Shown here: piece by piece, positions 1 through 8,096 of the stretch
How the letters are laid out: each line of letters opens with the position of its first letter
Position numbering within the stretch: position 1 is the stretch's first letter
Source: Pseudomonadota bacterium
Lineage (GTDB): Bacteria; Pseudomonadota; Gammaproteobacteria; Burkholderiales; Burkholderiaceae_D
Length of the DNA: 9,260 nucleotides
Direction of reading: 5' to 3'
NCBI GenBank assembly: GCA_023416415.1
Contig: JAEZHR010000089.1
Location: 1-9,260, forward strand
Notes under the pieces: generated by a model
Database searches by the model: none
Seen by the model: only the letters and a program-made list of their open reading frames with translations
What the model was told of the DNA's origin: nothing
Program-made: the position numbers and the translations under genes

Positions 1-60
1 GAGTGGGGCTTCTCGAACCGCATGCTCGACACCACCGTTGCGCTGATGAACGCGAAGTAA
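1..60 (+). CDS. gap: Glyceraldehyde-3-phosphate dehydrogenase, C-terminal end only (partial)
   Basis: Only the last 19 codons and the TAA stop are inside the window. They read EWGFSNRMLDTTVALMNAK, which matches the strongly conserved C-terminal segment of GAPDH (the Y-D-N-E-W-G-[FY]-S-N-R region next to the NAD site, followed by the final helix). By family knowledge the enzyme converts glyceraldehyde 3-phosphate, NAD+ and phosphate to 1,3-bisphosphoglycerate in cytosolic glycolysis/gluconeogenesis. The gene continues upstream of base 1, so catalytic residues, cofactor preference and promoter cannot be assessed. It ends just before a strong intrinsic terminator and converges with glnE. The call rests on a short but distinctive motif. 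Confidence 0.85.
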   Translation, partial: EWGFSNRMLDTTVALMNAK

Positions 61-74
61 TCGATTCGCGCATT

Positions 75-108
75 AAAAACGCCCCGTGATCAGCGGGGCG
101 TTTTTTTT
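75..108. terminator. Bidirectional intrinsic terminator between gap and glnE
   Basis: A perfect 7-bp GC-rich stem pairs CGCCCCG (80-86) with CGGGGCG (94-100) around a 7-nt loop. It is followed by eight T residues (101-108) on the plus strand. The five A residues at 75-79 extend the stem against the T-tract and supply a U-tract for transcripts arriving on the minus strand. It lies 14 bases past the gap stop and about 30 bases past the glnE stop. It should therefore end gap transcription efficiently and glnE transcription with a shorter U-tract. Confidence 0.9.
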
Positions 109-137
109 GAGGGTGGAGAAGAGTCGGCAAGCTGCAG

Positions 138-2927
138 TCAGGCTGGCGTGACATTCGCGAAGACCGCGCTCCACAGCCGCCTTACCGCTTCAACCTCGTC
201 TTCCACTTTCTCCCGCTCCACGCGCGCCCGGTCTTCTCCCTGCAGGCGGATCTGGTGCTGCAGCTTGCGGAAGTGGCGATATGCATCGGACACGCTGATT
301 GCAAGCGCGCTGTCGATCAGGCCCAGCTCTCCGCAGAGTTTCAGCAGCGCGATATTGCCGATGTCCGCCGTCAGCTGCGGGTGCTCGCTGGCATACCTGA
401 GCACCAGGTATTGCACGATGAACTCGATGTCGATCATGCCGCCGCTGTCATGCTTCAGGTCGAACAGGCTGGAGCGGTTCGGATGCGCGTCATGCATTCT
501 CCTGCGCATGGCGAGCACTTCCTGCCTGAGCTTCGCTTCGTCGCGCCGCTGGCGCAGCACCGCTTCCCGGATCGCCTCGAAGCGCGCGCCGATTTCCGCA
601 TCGCCGGCACAGAAGCGCGCCCGCGTGAGCGCCTGATGTTCCCAGACCCAGGCCGATTCCCGCTGGTACTTCTCGAACGCCGAAACGCGCGAAACGAGCA
701 GGCCCGATGCGCCATCCGGGCGCAGCGCAATGTCGATGTCGAACAGCAGCCCGGAGGGCGTGTGGCTGGTCATCCAGGTGATGAAGCGCTGCGCCAGCTT
801 CGCGTACAGGGCAGGCGCCTCCTGGTCTTCATCGTCGAACAGGAAGATGACGTCCAGATCCGAGGCATAGCCGAGCTCCTTGCCGCCCAGCTTGCCATAG
901 GCAATCACGGCAAAGCGGGGCGTGTCGCGATGGCGGTTTGCGATCGTCTTCCATACCGCGCCTATCGTGTGTTCGACCAGAATGTCGGCCAGCGCCGAAA
1001 GGTGGTCGGCCAGCTTTTCGACAGTCAGTGAACCTTCCAGATCCTGCGCCAGCAAGCGGAACTGCTGAGCGTGGTGCAGGTCGCGCAAGACATTCATCTG
1101 GGTTTCGGTATCGCCCGCGCTCGCCTCCAGCTGGCGCTGGACTTCCTGCGAAAAGGCCGCCCAGTCCGGAGCGGCATGCAGCGTGTTATCGTCCAGCAGT
1201 TCATCAAGCAGGATGGGGTGGCGCGTCAGGTACTGGGCGGCCCATTGACTGGCGCACATCATGCGGATGACCCGCCCAAGTGTACGCGGATATTCGCTCA
1301 GCAGCGCGAGGTAGGCCGCGCGACGCGCGATGGCTTCCATGAAGTCGAGCAGGCGTGCCAGAGTGACGGCGGTGCTGCCGCGTTCCTTGGCCACCAGGGG
1401 CAAGGCCGCGTTGATCAGTGCCATCAGCTTGCAGCGGCTGGCGACGGGGAGCGACTGCAGCTTGGACGAATGCAGCGTGGAAACCAGGCGTTGTGCCGAT
1501 TCGCGCGCTTCGGGAAAACCGAGCGCATTCAGGCGCGCTTCGACTGTCTCCACGCTGTCCGACTCGTCCAGCGTCCCATGGGTGTCCTGTTCATACACGT
1601 CGTCGCTGTTCTTTTCGCTGAACATGGCGTCGAACTGGGCAGCAACTACCGTGCGCTGGCGGTTCAGCTCGGCGAGCAGGCCATCAACGGTTTCGAATCC
1701 CATCATTCGTGCGATGACAAGCTGCTCTTCCGACGCCGCGGGCAGGGTATGCGTTTGGGCATCGTCGCGGTATTGCAAGCGGTGTTCGAGATTGCGCAGG
1801 AAGGCGTAGGCCTGCTGCAGACGCTCGGATTCATCGGCCGGCAACAGGTTTTTCTCCACCAGCATGGCTAGCGTGCGCCGCGTCGAGCGGTCGCGCAGGT
1901 CGGGGTCGCGTCCGCCGCGAATCAACTGGAACACTTGGGCCAGGAATTCGATTTCGCGAATGCCGCCGCGTCCGAGCTTGACGTTCTGATTGCGCTCGGG
2001 ATGGCGTGCTTCCTGGCGGCGGACCTCGGCACGGATCTGGGCGTGCATCTTGCGCAAGGACTCGATCACGCTGAAATCGAGGTAGCGGCGGTAGACGAAG
2101 GGCGAGACGATGTGCTCCAGCGCTGCGATGTCGGCCGGGCGTCCGGTCAGGGCGCGTGCCTTGACCCAGGCATACCGTTCCCATTCGCGTCCCTGCACCA
2201 GCAGGTACTCCTCGACCATGCCGAAACTGGCCGCAAGCGGACCGGAGGCGCCGTTCGGGCGCAGCGCCATGTCGACCCGGAAAGTAAAGCCGTCTTCGGT
2301 GATTTCGGACAGCGCCGCGATCAGCTTGCGTCCCAGCCGGACGAAGAATTCATGGTTCGACAAGAGACGCTGTTCGGGTGAGTCCGGCCGGGTTTCGCCA
2401 TCCTCCGCGTAGACGAAGATCAGGTCGATGTCGGATGAGACATTCAGTTCGTGCCCACCCAGCTTGCCCATGCCGAGCACAATCAGCTCCTGGACTTCGC
2501 CCGACTCGGCACCGATCGGGGTGCCGTGCAGGCCGCGCATTTCGCTGGAAAGCGCGGCAACGTGAGTGCGTACCGCGAAATCGGCAAATTCGCTGATCGT
2601 TGTGAGCACCTCATCCAGTGTTGCCCGCCCTGTCAGGTCACGCTCGATGAGGCCAGCGACCACCAGATTGCGCAGGCGGCGCATGGCGCGTGGCAAGGGC
2701 AGGCCGGCCAATGTTTCTCTTTGTAAGAGCTGTTCAAACGATGCTTGATTGAAAGATAATTCAGCGACTTCGGCGAGCAGGGCCGGGCGCGCAGGATCGG
2801 CTTGCTGCCACCGGGCAAGGAACCGCGAGGCAATATTGCTGGTCAAGAGGGACTGGGTCACGATTTCGGAATTGGCTGAGAAGGCGAGCGGGGCGGGAAC
2901 GCTCCGATGACAGGGGGCAAGCCGCAT
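138..2927 (-). CDS. glnE: Bifunctional glutamine synthetase adenylyltransferase / adenylyl-removing enzyme
   Basis: Cytosolic nitrogen-control enzyme: it adenylylates glutamine synthetase to lower its activity and removes AMP by phosphorolysis, with PII (GlnB) setting the direction. From the ATG at 2927 the protein has 929 residues, close to the 946 of E. coli. Both nucleotidyltransferase halves are intact. The N-terminal adenylyl-removase half has GKLGGHELNVSSDIDL (D166, D168) and the later acidic residue in VDMALRPNGASG (D219). The C-terminal adenylyltransferase half has GKLGGKELGYASDLDVI (D690, D692) and IDIALRPDGASG (about D730-D732). An acidic linker at about residues 437-463 separates the halves. 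The start is uncertain. ATG 2927 lies 14 nt after AAGGA; TTG at 2936 lies 5 nt after the same AAGGA; GTG at 3020 lies 5 nt after GGAGGA but leaves only 16 bp to yhdP; GTG at 2861 is where family-like sequence clearly begins. The frame stays open to 3122, inside yhdP. The gene converges with gap and diverges from yhdP. Confidence 0.96.
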   Translation of the reverse strand: MRLAPCHRSVPAPLAFSANSEIVTQSLLTSNIASRFLARWQQADPARPALLAEVAELSFNQASFEQLLQRETLAGLPLPRAMRRLRNLVVAGLIERDLTGRATLDEVLTTISEFADFAVRTHVAALSSEMRGLHGTPIGAESGEVQELIVLGMGKLGGHELNVSSDIDLIFVYAEDGETRPDSPEQRLLSNHEFFVRLGRKLIAALSEITEDGFTFRVDMALRPNGASGPLAASFGMVEEYLLVQGREWERYAWVKARALTGRPADIAALEHIVSPFVYRRYLDFSVIESLRKMHAQIRAEVRRQEARHPERNQNVKLGRGGIREIEFLAQVFQLIRGGRDPDLRDRSTRRTLAMLVEKNLLPADESERLQQAYAFLRNLEHRLQYRDDAQTHTLPAASEEQLVIARMMGFETVDGLLAELNRQRTVVAAQFDAMFSEKNSDDVYEQDTHGTLDESDSVETVEARLNALGFPEARESAQRLVSTLHSSKLQSLPVASRCKLMALINAALPLVAKERGSTAVTLARLLDFMEAIARRAAYLALLSEYPRTLGRVIRMMCASQWAAQYLTRHPILLDELLDDNTLHAAPDWAAFSQEVQRQLEASAGDTETQMNVLRDLHHAQQFRLLAQDLEGSLTVEKLADHLSALADILVEHTIGAVWKTIANRHRDTPRFAVIAYGKLGGKELGYASDLDVIFLFDDEDQEAPALYAKLAQRFITWMTSHTPSGLLFDIDIALRPDGASGLLVSRVSAFEKYQRESAWVWEHQALTRARFCAGDAEIGARFEAIREAVLRQRRDEAKLRQEVLAMRRRMHDAHPNRSSLFDLKHDSGGMIDIEFIVQYLVLRYASEHPQLTADIGNIALLKLCGELGLIDSALAISVSDAYRHFRKLQHQIRLQGEDRARVEREKVEDEVEAVRRLWSAVFANVTPA

Positions 2928-3036
2928 TGCCGGCAATGATATCCTTGCGCAACTTTGCCGAAATTTGACGCGATAGCCGGCCTGCTCCCAAACCTGCACG
3001 TATTCTACGCCCCGCACCACGCCCGTCCTCCAATCG
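2928..3036. promoter_or_regulatory. Divergent glnE / yhdP intergenic region
   Basis: This spacer should hold the promoters or leaders of both divergent genes. On the minus strand it contains AAGGA at 2946-2942, a good Shine-Dalgarno for a TTG start at 2936, and GGAGGA at 3031-3026, ahead of in-frame GTG codons at 3020 and 3017. A TAGAAT box (3007-3002, minus) resembles a -10 element and would give a glnE transcript starting near 2995. Its best upstream partner, TTGGAG (3033-3028), is 20 bp away, so the match is weak. On the plus strand TTGACG (2965-2970) looks like a -35 box but has no acceptable -10 at normal spacing. No purine-rich ribosome-binding site precedes yhdP. The promoter calls are inference; the two ribosome-binding-site-like motifs are directly visible. 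Confidence 0.4.
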
Positions 3037-6000
3037 ATGTCCACCGACCAAATAGCAACAGGAAAGCCGGCCCCATCGCTTCCCGTGCGCGCGTGGCATA
3101 TCGTGCGTGGCTGCTGGCGCATCGGCGCTGGCGCTCTGGGTCCGGTGTTGCGCCTGCTGTTCGGGGTGACAATCGTTGCCTATTTCGTCTTTGGCGCCGT
3201 GCTGCTCGGCGTGCGCTACCTGGTATTACCCAACATCAACGCCTATAAGCCGCAGATCGAATTGCTGGCTGAGCGTGCCATCGGCAATCCCGTCTCCATC
3301 AATGGTGTGGCTGCGTCCTGGTCGGGCCTGCAGCCACGCCTTGCACTGGATACCGTCGTCATTCACGGCTCGGACGGCAAGGCGGCGCTCACCTTGCCGC
3401 GGATCGATGCCACGCTGTCGTGGTGGAGCGTGCTGGCTGCCGAGCTGCGGCTTGAGCAGCTCGTCATTGATCGGCCGGATCTGGAGGTCACGCGGGATGC
3501 GCAGGGCCGGCTGTTTGTCGCCGGCATCGAGGTCGGCGCAGGCGGGGACGACGACGGTCGCGGCCTGGACTGGGTGCTGTCGCAGAAGGAAATCCGCATT
3601 CGCGATGGACGTATCCGCTGGAATGACACCTTGCGCGGCGCGCCCGAACTCGCACTGGCCGATGTCGGTCTGCTCGTTCGAAATCGCTGGCGCACCCACC
3701 GCTTTGCCCTACAGGCGCGCCCGCCCGCGGAACTGGCGGCACCGCTCGACGTGCGGGCTGCATTCGAGCATCCGCCATTTGCCGGCGGCAAATCCAATTT
3801 TTCCCGTTGGCGCGGCGAGTTGTTCCTGGATGTACGCGAGGCCGACCTGGCGGGATGGCGTGCATGGTTTGATTATCCGTTCGAACTCCAAAGTGCGCGC
3901 GGCTCGGTGCGCGCATGGCTCGACTTCAATCAGGCACGGGTGGCTGACTTTACCGCCGATCTCGGTTTGTGGCAGGTTTCCGCGCGCCTGAATCCGGAGC
4001 TGGAGCCCCTGCGTCTGGAATCCGTCAGGGGCCGCATTTCGGTGCGCGAAACCCTGGATGTCGCCAATGACAGCGGCGTGCCGACCTTGGGGGCCAATGG
4101 CCATGCCATATCGCTCACCGATTTCAGCATGCGCACCGAAGACGGTCTGTACATGCCGCCGACCACGATCCGCGAAAGCTATGCACCGGCGCGCGACGGG
4201 ATGCCAGCGCGCACCGAGTTCCACGCCCTGGCCGTCGATCTCGAGACGCTCGCCGATTTTGCCGAGCGCCTGCCGCTGCCGGCCGATCAGCGCCGCATGC
4301 TGGCCGACTTCGCGCCGCGCGGCGTGGTACGCGATTTCTCCGCGCAATGGCAGGGGAGCTATCCCGATGTGAGTTCCTACAACGTGCGCGGCGGCTTCGA
4401 GAGGCTGACCCTCAATCATCGGGCTGCACAACCTGCGCGCGTAGCGACCGCCAATGCGCCGGCCCATGCCGCAATGCCCGCAATTCCCGGATTTGCCAAC
4501 TTGACCGGACGCATCGAAGCCAATGAGCGTGGCGGGATGCTGGATCTGGCCTCGCGCGATGCCATGGTGCAACTGCCTGCCTGGTTTGCCCGACCCGCCA
4601 TGCCCTTCCAGCGGCTGGACGCGCAGGCGAGCTGGAGTCTGCAGGGCAAGGAAAAACTGCTGGTCGACGTGCGCGAGTTCGCATTCGTGCAGGACGAAAT
4701 CGAGGGAATGCTCAAGGGACGCCATGTGCTGCCGCTGACCAAGGCCGGCGCGCTTGGCACGATCGACATGAGCGGACGCATCAAGCGCGCACGGATCGAC
4801 CATGTCGGGCGCTACCTTCCGCTGCAGACGCCGTCGTCGCTGCGCAGTTGGCTGACGGGTGCGCTGCTTGGCGGCAGCGTCGAGGACGTACAGCTGAAGA
4901 TCAGGGGCGATCTGGCGCACTTCCCGTTCCGGGCCGGGCCGGACGGGCGCACCCATGGCGAGTTCCGCATCGCCGGGCGCATCGTCGATGGACGCCTGAA
5001 CTACGCGCCCGAGGACAACGCACCAGTTAACCGCAAGCCGGAGTGGCCGCTGATCGAGAAGATTCAAGGCACCATCGCGTTCGAACGCGAACGCATGGAT
5101 ATCCGGGCCGAGAGTGCCACCAGTTCCGGCGCGACCCTGTCCAAGGTCAAGGTTGCCATCCCCGATCTGGCCGCCGATGAACCGGTGCTGACTGTCGATG
5201 GCGAAGCTGCAGGTCCGCTGCAGCAGTTCGTGCGTTTCACCCATGACAGTCCGGTGGGTGCCTGGATCGGCGATTTCACCAAGCCAACGACCGCCAGCGG
5301 CAATGCGCGCCTCAGCCTCAAGCTGCACTTGCCGCTCGACGACCTGGACAAGGCGCGGGTGAACGGCGCTCTGCATTTCTCCGGCAACACCGTGCAATTG
5401 ATGGCCGAGCTGCCACCTCTTTCAGCCGCCACCGGCACCCTGGAGTTCGACGAAAACGGCTTCACATTGAACAACCTGCGCTCCAGCTTCCTCGGCGGAC
5501 CGGTCGCCATCAGCGGTGGCACGCGGCGCGATGGCAGCATACAGGTACGCGCAGAAGGCACGGTCACGGCTGCAGGTCTGCGCCAGGTCTACCAAATACC
5601 GCGCAACGCACTCGGTGGCGAGCGCGTTACCGGCAGCACGCGCTACGGTGCGACCATACGCGTGCGCGACGGCCACCCGGAAGTGACGGTGGAATCGAGC
5701 CTGAACGGCCTCGGTCTGGATTTCCCGGAACCCCTGCGCAAGGTGGCAACAGACAACATGCCCCTGCGCTTCGAACTGAAGCAGTCGCCGTCTTCCGACA
5801 GCATGATTTTGCGTGACCGCATCATGCTGTCGCTCGGAACCACCATCCACGCGCACTACGAGCGTGAAAGGCCGGCCGCGTCCGATGCCCGATGGCGCGT
5901 GATCAGCGGCGGTATCGGCGTCAATGCGGTGGCGCCGCAGCCTGACGCGGGCGTGCATGCAAACTTCAATGTCAGTGAACTCAACATCGATGCCTGGCGC

Positions 6001-7218
6001 AACGCCGCATCCTCGGTAGCCGGCGCGCGTCCCGGCACGTCGGCGGCGCGCTTCGACAGGGCTGCACTGGCTCAGTACGTCGAACCGCAGGTGCTGGCTG
6101 CGCGTGCAACGGAGCTGGTCGTCATGGATCGCAAGCTGCGCAATGTCGTAGTGGGCGCGTCGCACGAGAAAGACCTTTGGCAGGTCAACATCGATTCCGA
6201 TCAGATCTCCGGCTACGTCTCCTGGACTGAGCCGAGTGGAAACAGAAGTCTGGGACGCATCAAAGCACGTCTTTCCTCTCTGGTGATCCCGGAAGCGGCC
6301 GAGCCCGAAGTTGCCGAGCTTCTCGAAGGCAAGGATGACGCCGAGCGCTTGCCGGCTCTGGACATCGTTGCCGAAAATTTCGTGCTGTTCGGTCGCCCCC
6401 TCGGCAGCCTTGAACTGAACGCCGCCTACGCACGCGGGCCGGAAGGGCGCGAGTGGCGCATCGGCAAGCTCAACTTGAGCAACCCCGCGGGCGAGCTGAG
6501 CGCGACCGGAAAATGGAGCGGGCGCGCAGGCGCCAGCCACTCCACGCTTGATTATTCGCTCAACATTCGTGATGCGGGAAATCTGCTGGAGCGCCTCGGC
6601 TTCGGCAATCTGCTAAGCGGCGGCCAGGGCAGGATGGAAGGCAATCTCAACTGGAATGGTTCGCCGCTGGCCTTCGACATTCCCAGCTTGTCGGGCGAGG
6701 TTCGTCTCGATCTTGAGCGCGGCCAGTTTCTTAAGGTCGATGCCGCATCCCAGGGCGCGGCCAAGCTGCTGGGCGTGCTCAGCCTGCAGTCGCTTCCGCG
6801 TCGTCTGACACTCGACTTCCGCGATGTGTTTTCGGAAGGTTTCGCGTTCGACGGCGTGCAGGCCGCCGCCGCCATTCGCAATGGTGTGGTGAAAACCGAA
6901 AACTTCAAGATGCGCGGCGTATCCGCCACCGTGCTGATCGACGGCAGCGCCGACATCGCGCGCGAGAACCAGGATCTGCACGTCGTGATCATCCCGGAGA
7001 TCAATGCAGGCGCGGCCTCGGTGGTGTATGGTCTGGCTGTCAATCCGGCGATCGGCGTGGGAACCTTCCTGGCCCAGCTTTTCCTGCGCGAGCCGCTGAT
7101 GAAGGCCTTCACCTACGAGTACCAGGTGACAGGCCCGTGGAAGGAACCGGTGGTCACGCGTCTGACGCGCAAGCAAGGCGAGGGCGTTGGCCAGGCAAAG
7201 GGTGAAGTCAAGGGATAG
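3037..7218 (+). CDS. yhdP: YhdP family AsmA-like envelope protein (phospholipid transport to the outer membrane)
   Basis: A 1393-residue protein of the YhdP/TIGR02099 family, somewhat longer than E. coli YhdP (about 1266). A hydrophobic segment at about residues 36-58 forms one inner-membrane anchor, preceded by a basic N-terminus; the rest should be periplasmic. Family hallmarks seen: the N-terminal AsmA-like block (about 70-165, with ASWSGLQPRLALD and repeated short beta-strand/IDRPDLEV-type units), a long beta-rich middle, and the conserved C-terminal block at about 1322-1375 (INAGAASVVYGLAVNPAIG through VTGPWKEP). In enterobacteria YhdP, TamB and YdbH are partly redundant proteins thought to bridge the periplasm and carry phospholipids to the outer membrane; the role here is inferred from homology. 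An Ala/Pro-rich low-complexity patch at about 461-486 may be a linker or insertion. ATG 3037 has no good ribosome-binding site, so the exact start is moderately uncertain. The stop lies 4 bases before nit, suggesting co-translation. Confidence 0.92.
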   Translation: MSTDQIATGKPAPSLPVRAWHIVRGCWRIGAGALGPVLRLLFGVTIVAYFVFGAVLLGVRYLVLPNINAYKPQIELLAERAIGNPVSINGVAASWSGLQPRLALDTVVIHGSDGKAALTLPRIDATLSWWSVLAAELRLEQLVIDRPDLEVTRDAQGRLFVAGIEVGAGGDDDGRGLDWVLSQKEIRIRDGRIRWNDTLRGAPELALADVGLLVRNRWRTHRFALQARPPAELAAPLDVRAAFEHPPFAGGKSNFSRWRGELFLDVREADLAGWRAWFDYPFELQSARGSVRAWLDFNQARVADFTADLGLWQVSARLNPELEPLRLESVRGRISVRETLDVANDSGVPTLGANGHAISLTDFSMRTEDGLYMPPTTIRESYAPARDGMPARTEFHALAVDLETLADFAERLPLPADQRRMLADFAPRGVVRDFSAQWQGSYPDVSSYNVRGGFERLTLNHRAAQPARVATANAPAHAAMPAIPGFANLTGRIEANERGGMLDLASRDAMVQLPAWFARPAMPFQRLDAQASWSLQGKEKLLVDVREFAFVQDEIEGMLKGRHVLPLTKAGALGTIDMSGRIKRARIDHVGRYLPLQTPSSLRSWLTGALLGGSVEDVQLKIRGDLAHFPFRAGPDGRTHGEFRIAGRIVDGRLNYAPEDNAPVNRKPEWPLIEKIQGTIAFERERMDIRAESATSSGATLSKVKVAIPDLAADEPVLTVDGEAAGPLQQFVRFTHDSPVGAWIGDFTKPTTASGNARLSLKLHLPLDDLDKARVNGALHFSGNTVQLMAELPPLSAATGTLEFDENGFTLNNLRSSFLGGPVAISGGTRRDGSIQVRAEGTVTAAGLRQVYQIPRNALGGERVTGSTRYGATIRVRDGHPEVTVESSLNGLGLDFPEPLRKVATDNMPLRFELKQSPSSDSMILRDRIMLSLGTTIHAHYERERPAASDARWRVISGGIGVNAVAPQPDAGVHANFNVSELNIDAWRNAASSVAGARPGTSAARFDRAALAQYVEPQVLAARATELVVMDRKLRNVVVGASHEKDLWQVNIDSDQISGYVSWTEPSGNRSLGRIKARLSSLVIPEAAEPEVAELLEGKDDAERLPALDIVAENFVLFGRPLGSLELNAAYARGPEGREWRIGKLNLSNPAGELSATGKWSGRAGASHSTLDYSLNIRDAGNLLERLGFGNLLSGGQGRMEGNLNWNGSPLAFDIPSLSGEVRLDLERGQFLKVDAASQGAAKLLGVLSLQSLPRRLTLDFRDVFSEGFAFDGVQAAAAIRNGVVKTENFKMRGVSATVLIDGSADIARENQDLHVVIIPEINAGAASVVYGLAVNPAIGVGTFLAQLFLREPLMKAFTYEYQVTGPWKEPVVTRLTRKQGEGVGQAKGEVKG
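7210..7215 (+). promoter_or_regulatory. Ribosome-binding site of the nitrilase gene, within the yhdP coding end
   Basis: AAGGGA lies 7 nt before ATG 7223 and overlaps the last codons of yhdP. It supports 7223 over the in-frame ATG at 7187 and suggests that ribosomes finishing yhdP help initiate the nitrilase. Confidence 0.65.
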
Positions 7219-7222
7219 AGAC

Positions 7223-8038
7223 ATGAGCGATGGCATTCGCAAGATGAAGGTGGCAGCGGTGCAGATGGTGTCCAAGCCGCAGGTTGAAGACAATCTTTCT
7301 CGTACGCGAGAGCTGGTTGCCGAAGCGGCAGGGCGCGGTGCGCGCATGGTCTTGCTTCCGGAGTATTGGCCGGTCATGGGCATGCACGATGCCGACAAGG
7401 TCGGTCATGCCGAGCAGCTCGATGACGGTCCGATCCAGCAATGCATGATCGAGATGGCTCGCGAACATGGCCTGTGGCTGATTGGTGGCACGTTGCCGAT
7501 GGTTTCGCCCGAGCAGGACAAGGTGCTCAACACCACGATGGTCTACAACGATCGCGGCGAACGCGTAATCCGCTACGACAAGATCCATCTCTTCAGTTTC
7601 ACCAAGGGCGCGGAATCCTATGACGAAGCGCGCACCATCGTGCATGGCAGCAAGGTCGCTACCTTCGACGGTCCGTTCGGACGCGTCGGGCTTTCGGTCT
7701 GCTACGACCTGCGCTTCCCCGAGTTGTATCGCGCCATGGGCGACTGCGCGATGATCGTCATGCCTGCCGCATTTACCTACACCACGGGCAGCGCGCACTG
7801 GGAGGTGCTGATCCGTGCCCGCGCGATCGAGAATCAGTGCTACGTGCTGGCCTCCGCGCAGGGTGGTCGTCACCCGAATGGTCGCCGTACCTGGGGACAC
7901 AGCATGCTCGTTGATCCCTGGGGCGAGGTGAAGGATGTGCTGCCGGAAGGGGAGGGCGTCGTGGTCGGCGAAATCGATCTCGATCATATGCAGCGTGTGC
8001 GGGAAAACCTCCCGGCGTTGCGTCATCGCAGGCTCTGA
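7223..8038 (+). CDS. Nit1-type carbon-nitrogen hydrolase, probable deaminated glutathione amidase
   Basis: A 271-residue cytosolic nitrilase-superfamily amidase. The Glu-Lys-Cys triad is complete: E47 in LLPEYWP, K120 in YDKIHLF, and C160 in SVCYDLRFPELYR. The long match around residues 180-235 (PAAFTYTTGSAHWEVLIRAR, then AIENQCYVLASAQGGRH and GHSMLVDPWGEV) and the C-terminal LPALRHRRL resemble eukaryotic Nit1 and bacterial YbeM. Their known role is metabolite repair: hydrolysing deaminated glutathione, a transaminase side product, to 2-oxoglutarate and Cys-Gly. The substrate is inferred from family; another omega-amidase-like substrate remains possible. The ATG at 7223 is chosen because AAGGGA at 7210-7215 lies 7 nt upstream, inside the end of yhdP. 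An in-frame ATG at 7187 would overlap yhdP by 32 bases and add an unlikely basic tail. A further ATG at 7244 begins the conserved domain directly. Only 4 bases separate it from yhdP, so the two are likely translationally coupled. Confidence 0.93.
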   Translation: MSDGIRKMKVAAVQMVSKPQVEDNLSRTRELVAEAAGRGARMVLLPEYWPVMGMHDADKVGHAEQLDDGPIQQCMIEMAREHGLWLIGGTLPMVSPEQDKVLNTTMVYNDRGERVIRYDKIHLFSFTKGAESYDEARTIVHGSKVATFDGPFGRVGLSVCYDLRFPELYRAMGDCAMIVMPAAFTYTTGSAHWEVLIRARAIENQCYVLASAQGGRHPNGRRTWGHSMLVDPWGEVKDVLPEGEGVVVGEIDLDHMQRVRENLPALRHRRL

Positions 8039-8052
8039 TTCCCCCCATCAAG

Positions 8053-8088
8053 GCATCCCTTCGCTGCCGACGCAGCATGAAGGGATGC
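8053..8088 (+). other. Long bulged hairpin in the nit-tldD spacer
   Basis: GCATCCCTTC (8053-8062) pairs perfectly with GAAGGGATGC (8079-8088) over 10 bp. Inside it, GCTGC (8063-8067) pairs with GCAGC (8072-8076) around a CGAC tetraloop. Only A8077 and T8078 are unpaired, forming a bulge. The result is a 15-bp hairpin starting 14 bases after the nitrilase stop. No T-run follows on either strand, so it is not a standard intrinsic terminator. Possible roles are 3'-end stabilisation or processing of the yhdP-nit message, a weak attenuator, or an operator overlapping the tldD promoter. The pairing is directly visible; the function is unknown. Confidence 0.7.
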
Positions 8089-8090
8089 TC

Positions 8091-8096
8091 TACAAT
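8091..8096 (+). promoter_or_regulatory. Possible -10 box of a tldD promoter
   Basis: TACAAT, a 5-of-6 match to the sigma-70 -10 consensus, sits three bases after the hairpin and about 54 bases before tldD. The expected -35 position (about 8068-8073) falls in the hairpin loop and does not match TTGACA. The promoter would therefore be weak or activator-dependent. It would allow tldD to be transcribed separately from yhdP-nit. Confidence 0.35.

Noticed and set aside
87..92. TGATCA palindrome shared by the gap terminator loop and the tldD leader (8101-8106)
   Set aside because: Two copies of a 6-bp palindrome in 9 kb are expected by chance, and their contexts are unrelated.
255..1031. Plus-strand open frames of up to about 266 codons (255-1031 and 1071-1871) across glnE
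   Set aside because: They run antisense to intact GlnE catalytic halves. Their translations show no family features and are explained by GC-driven codon bias.
2928..3122. Extending glnE to the ATG at 3122
   Set aside because: This would overlap the divergent yhdP start by 86 bases and add 65 residues with no resemblance to GlnE N-termini.
3709..5397. 562-codon open frame on the minus strand inside yhdP
   Set aside because: It lies wholly antisense to yhdP, which has clear family hallmarks. Its translation is rich in Arg, His, Gly and Gln with no recognisable domain. Long antisense frames are expected in GC-rich genes with strong codon bias.
5422..6540. 372-codon open frame on the minus strand inside yhdP
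   Set aside because: This is the same kind of antisense shadow: low-complexity composition, no motif, and no gene-like spacing or ribosome site that would favour it over yhdP.
7208..8026. 272-codon minus-strand frame mirroring the nitrilase gene
   Set aside because: It is exactly antisense to a nitrilase with a complete catalytic triad, and its translation has no recognisable domain.
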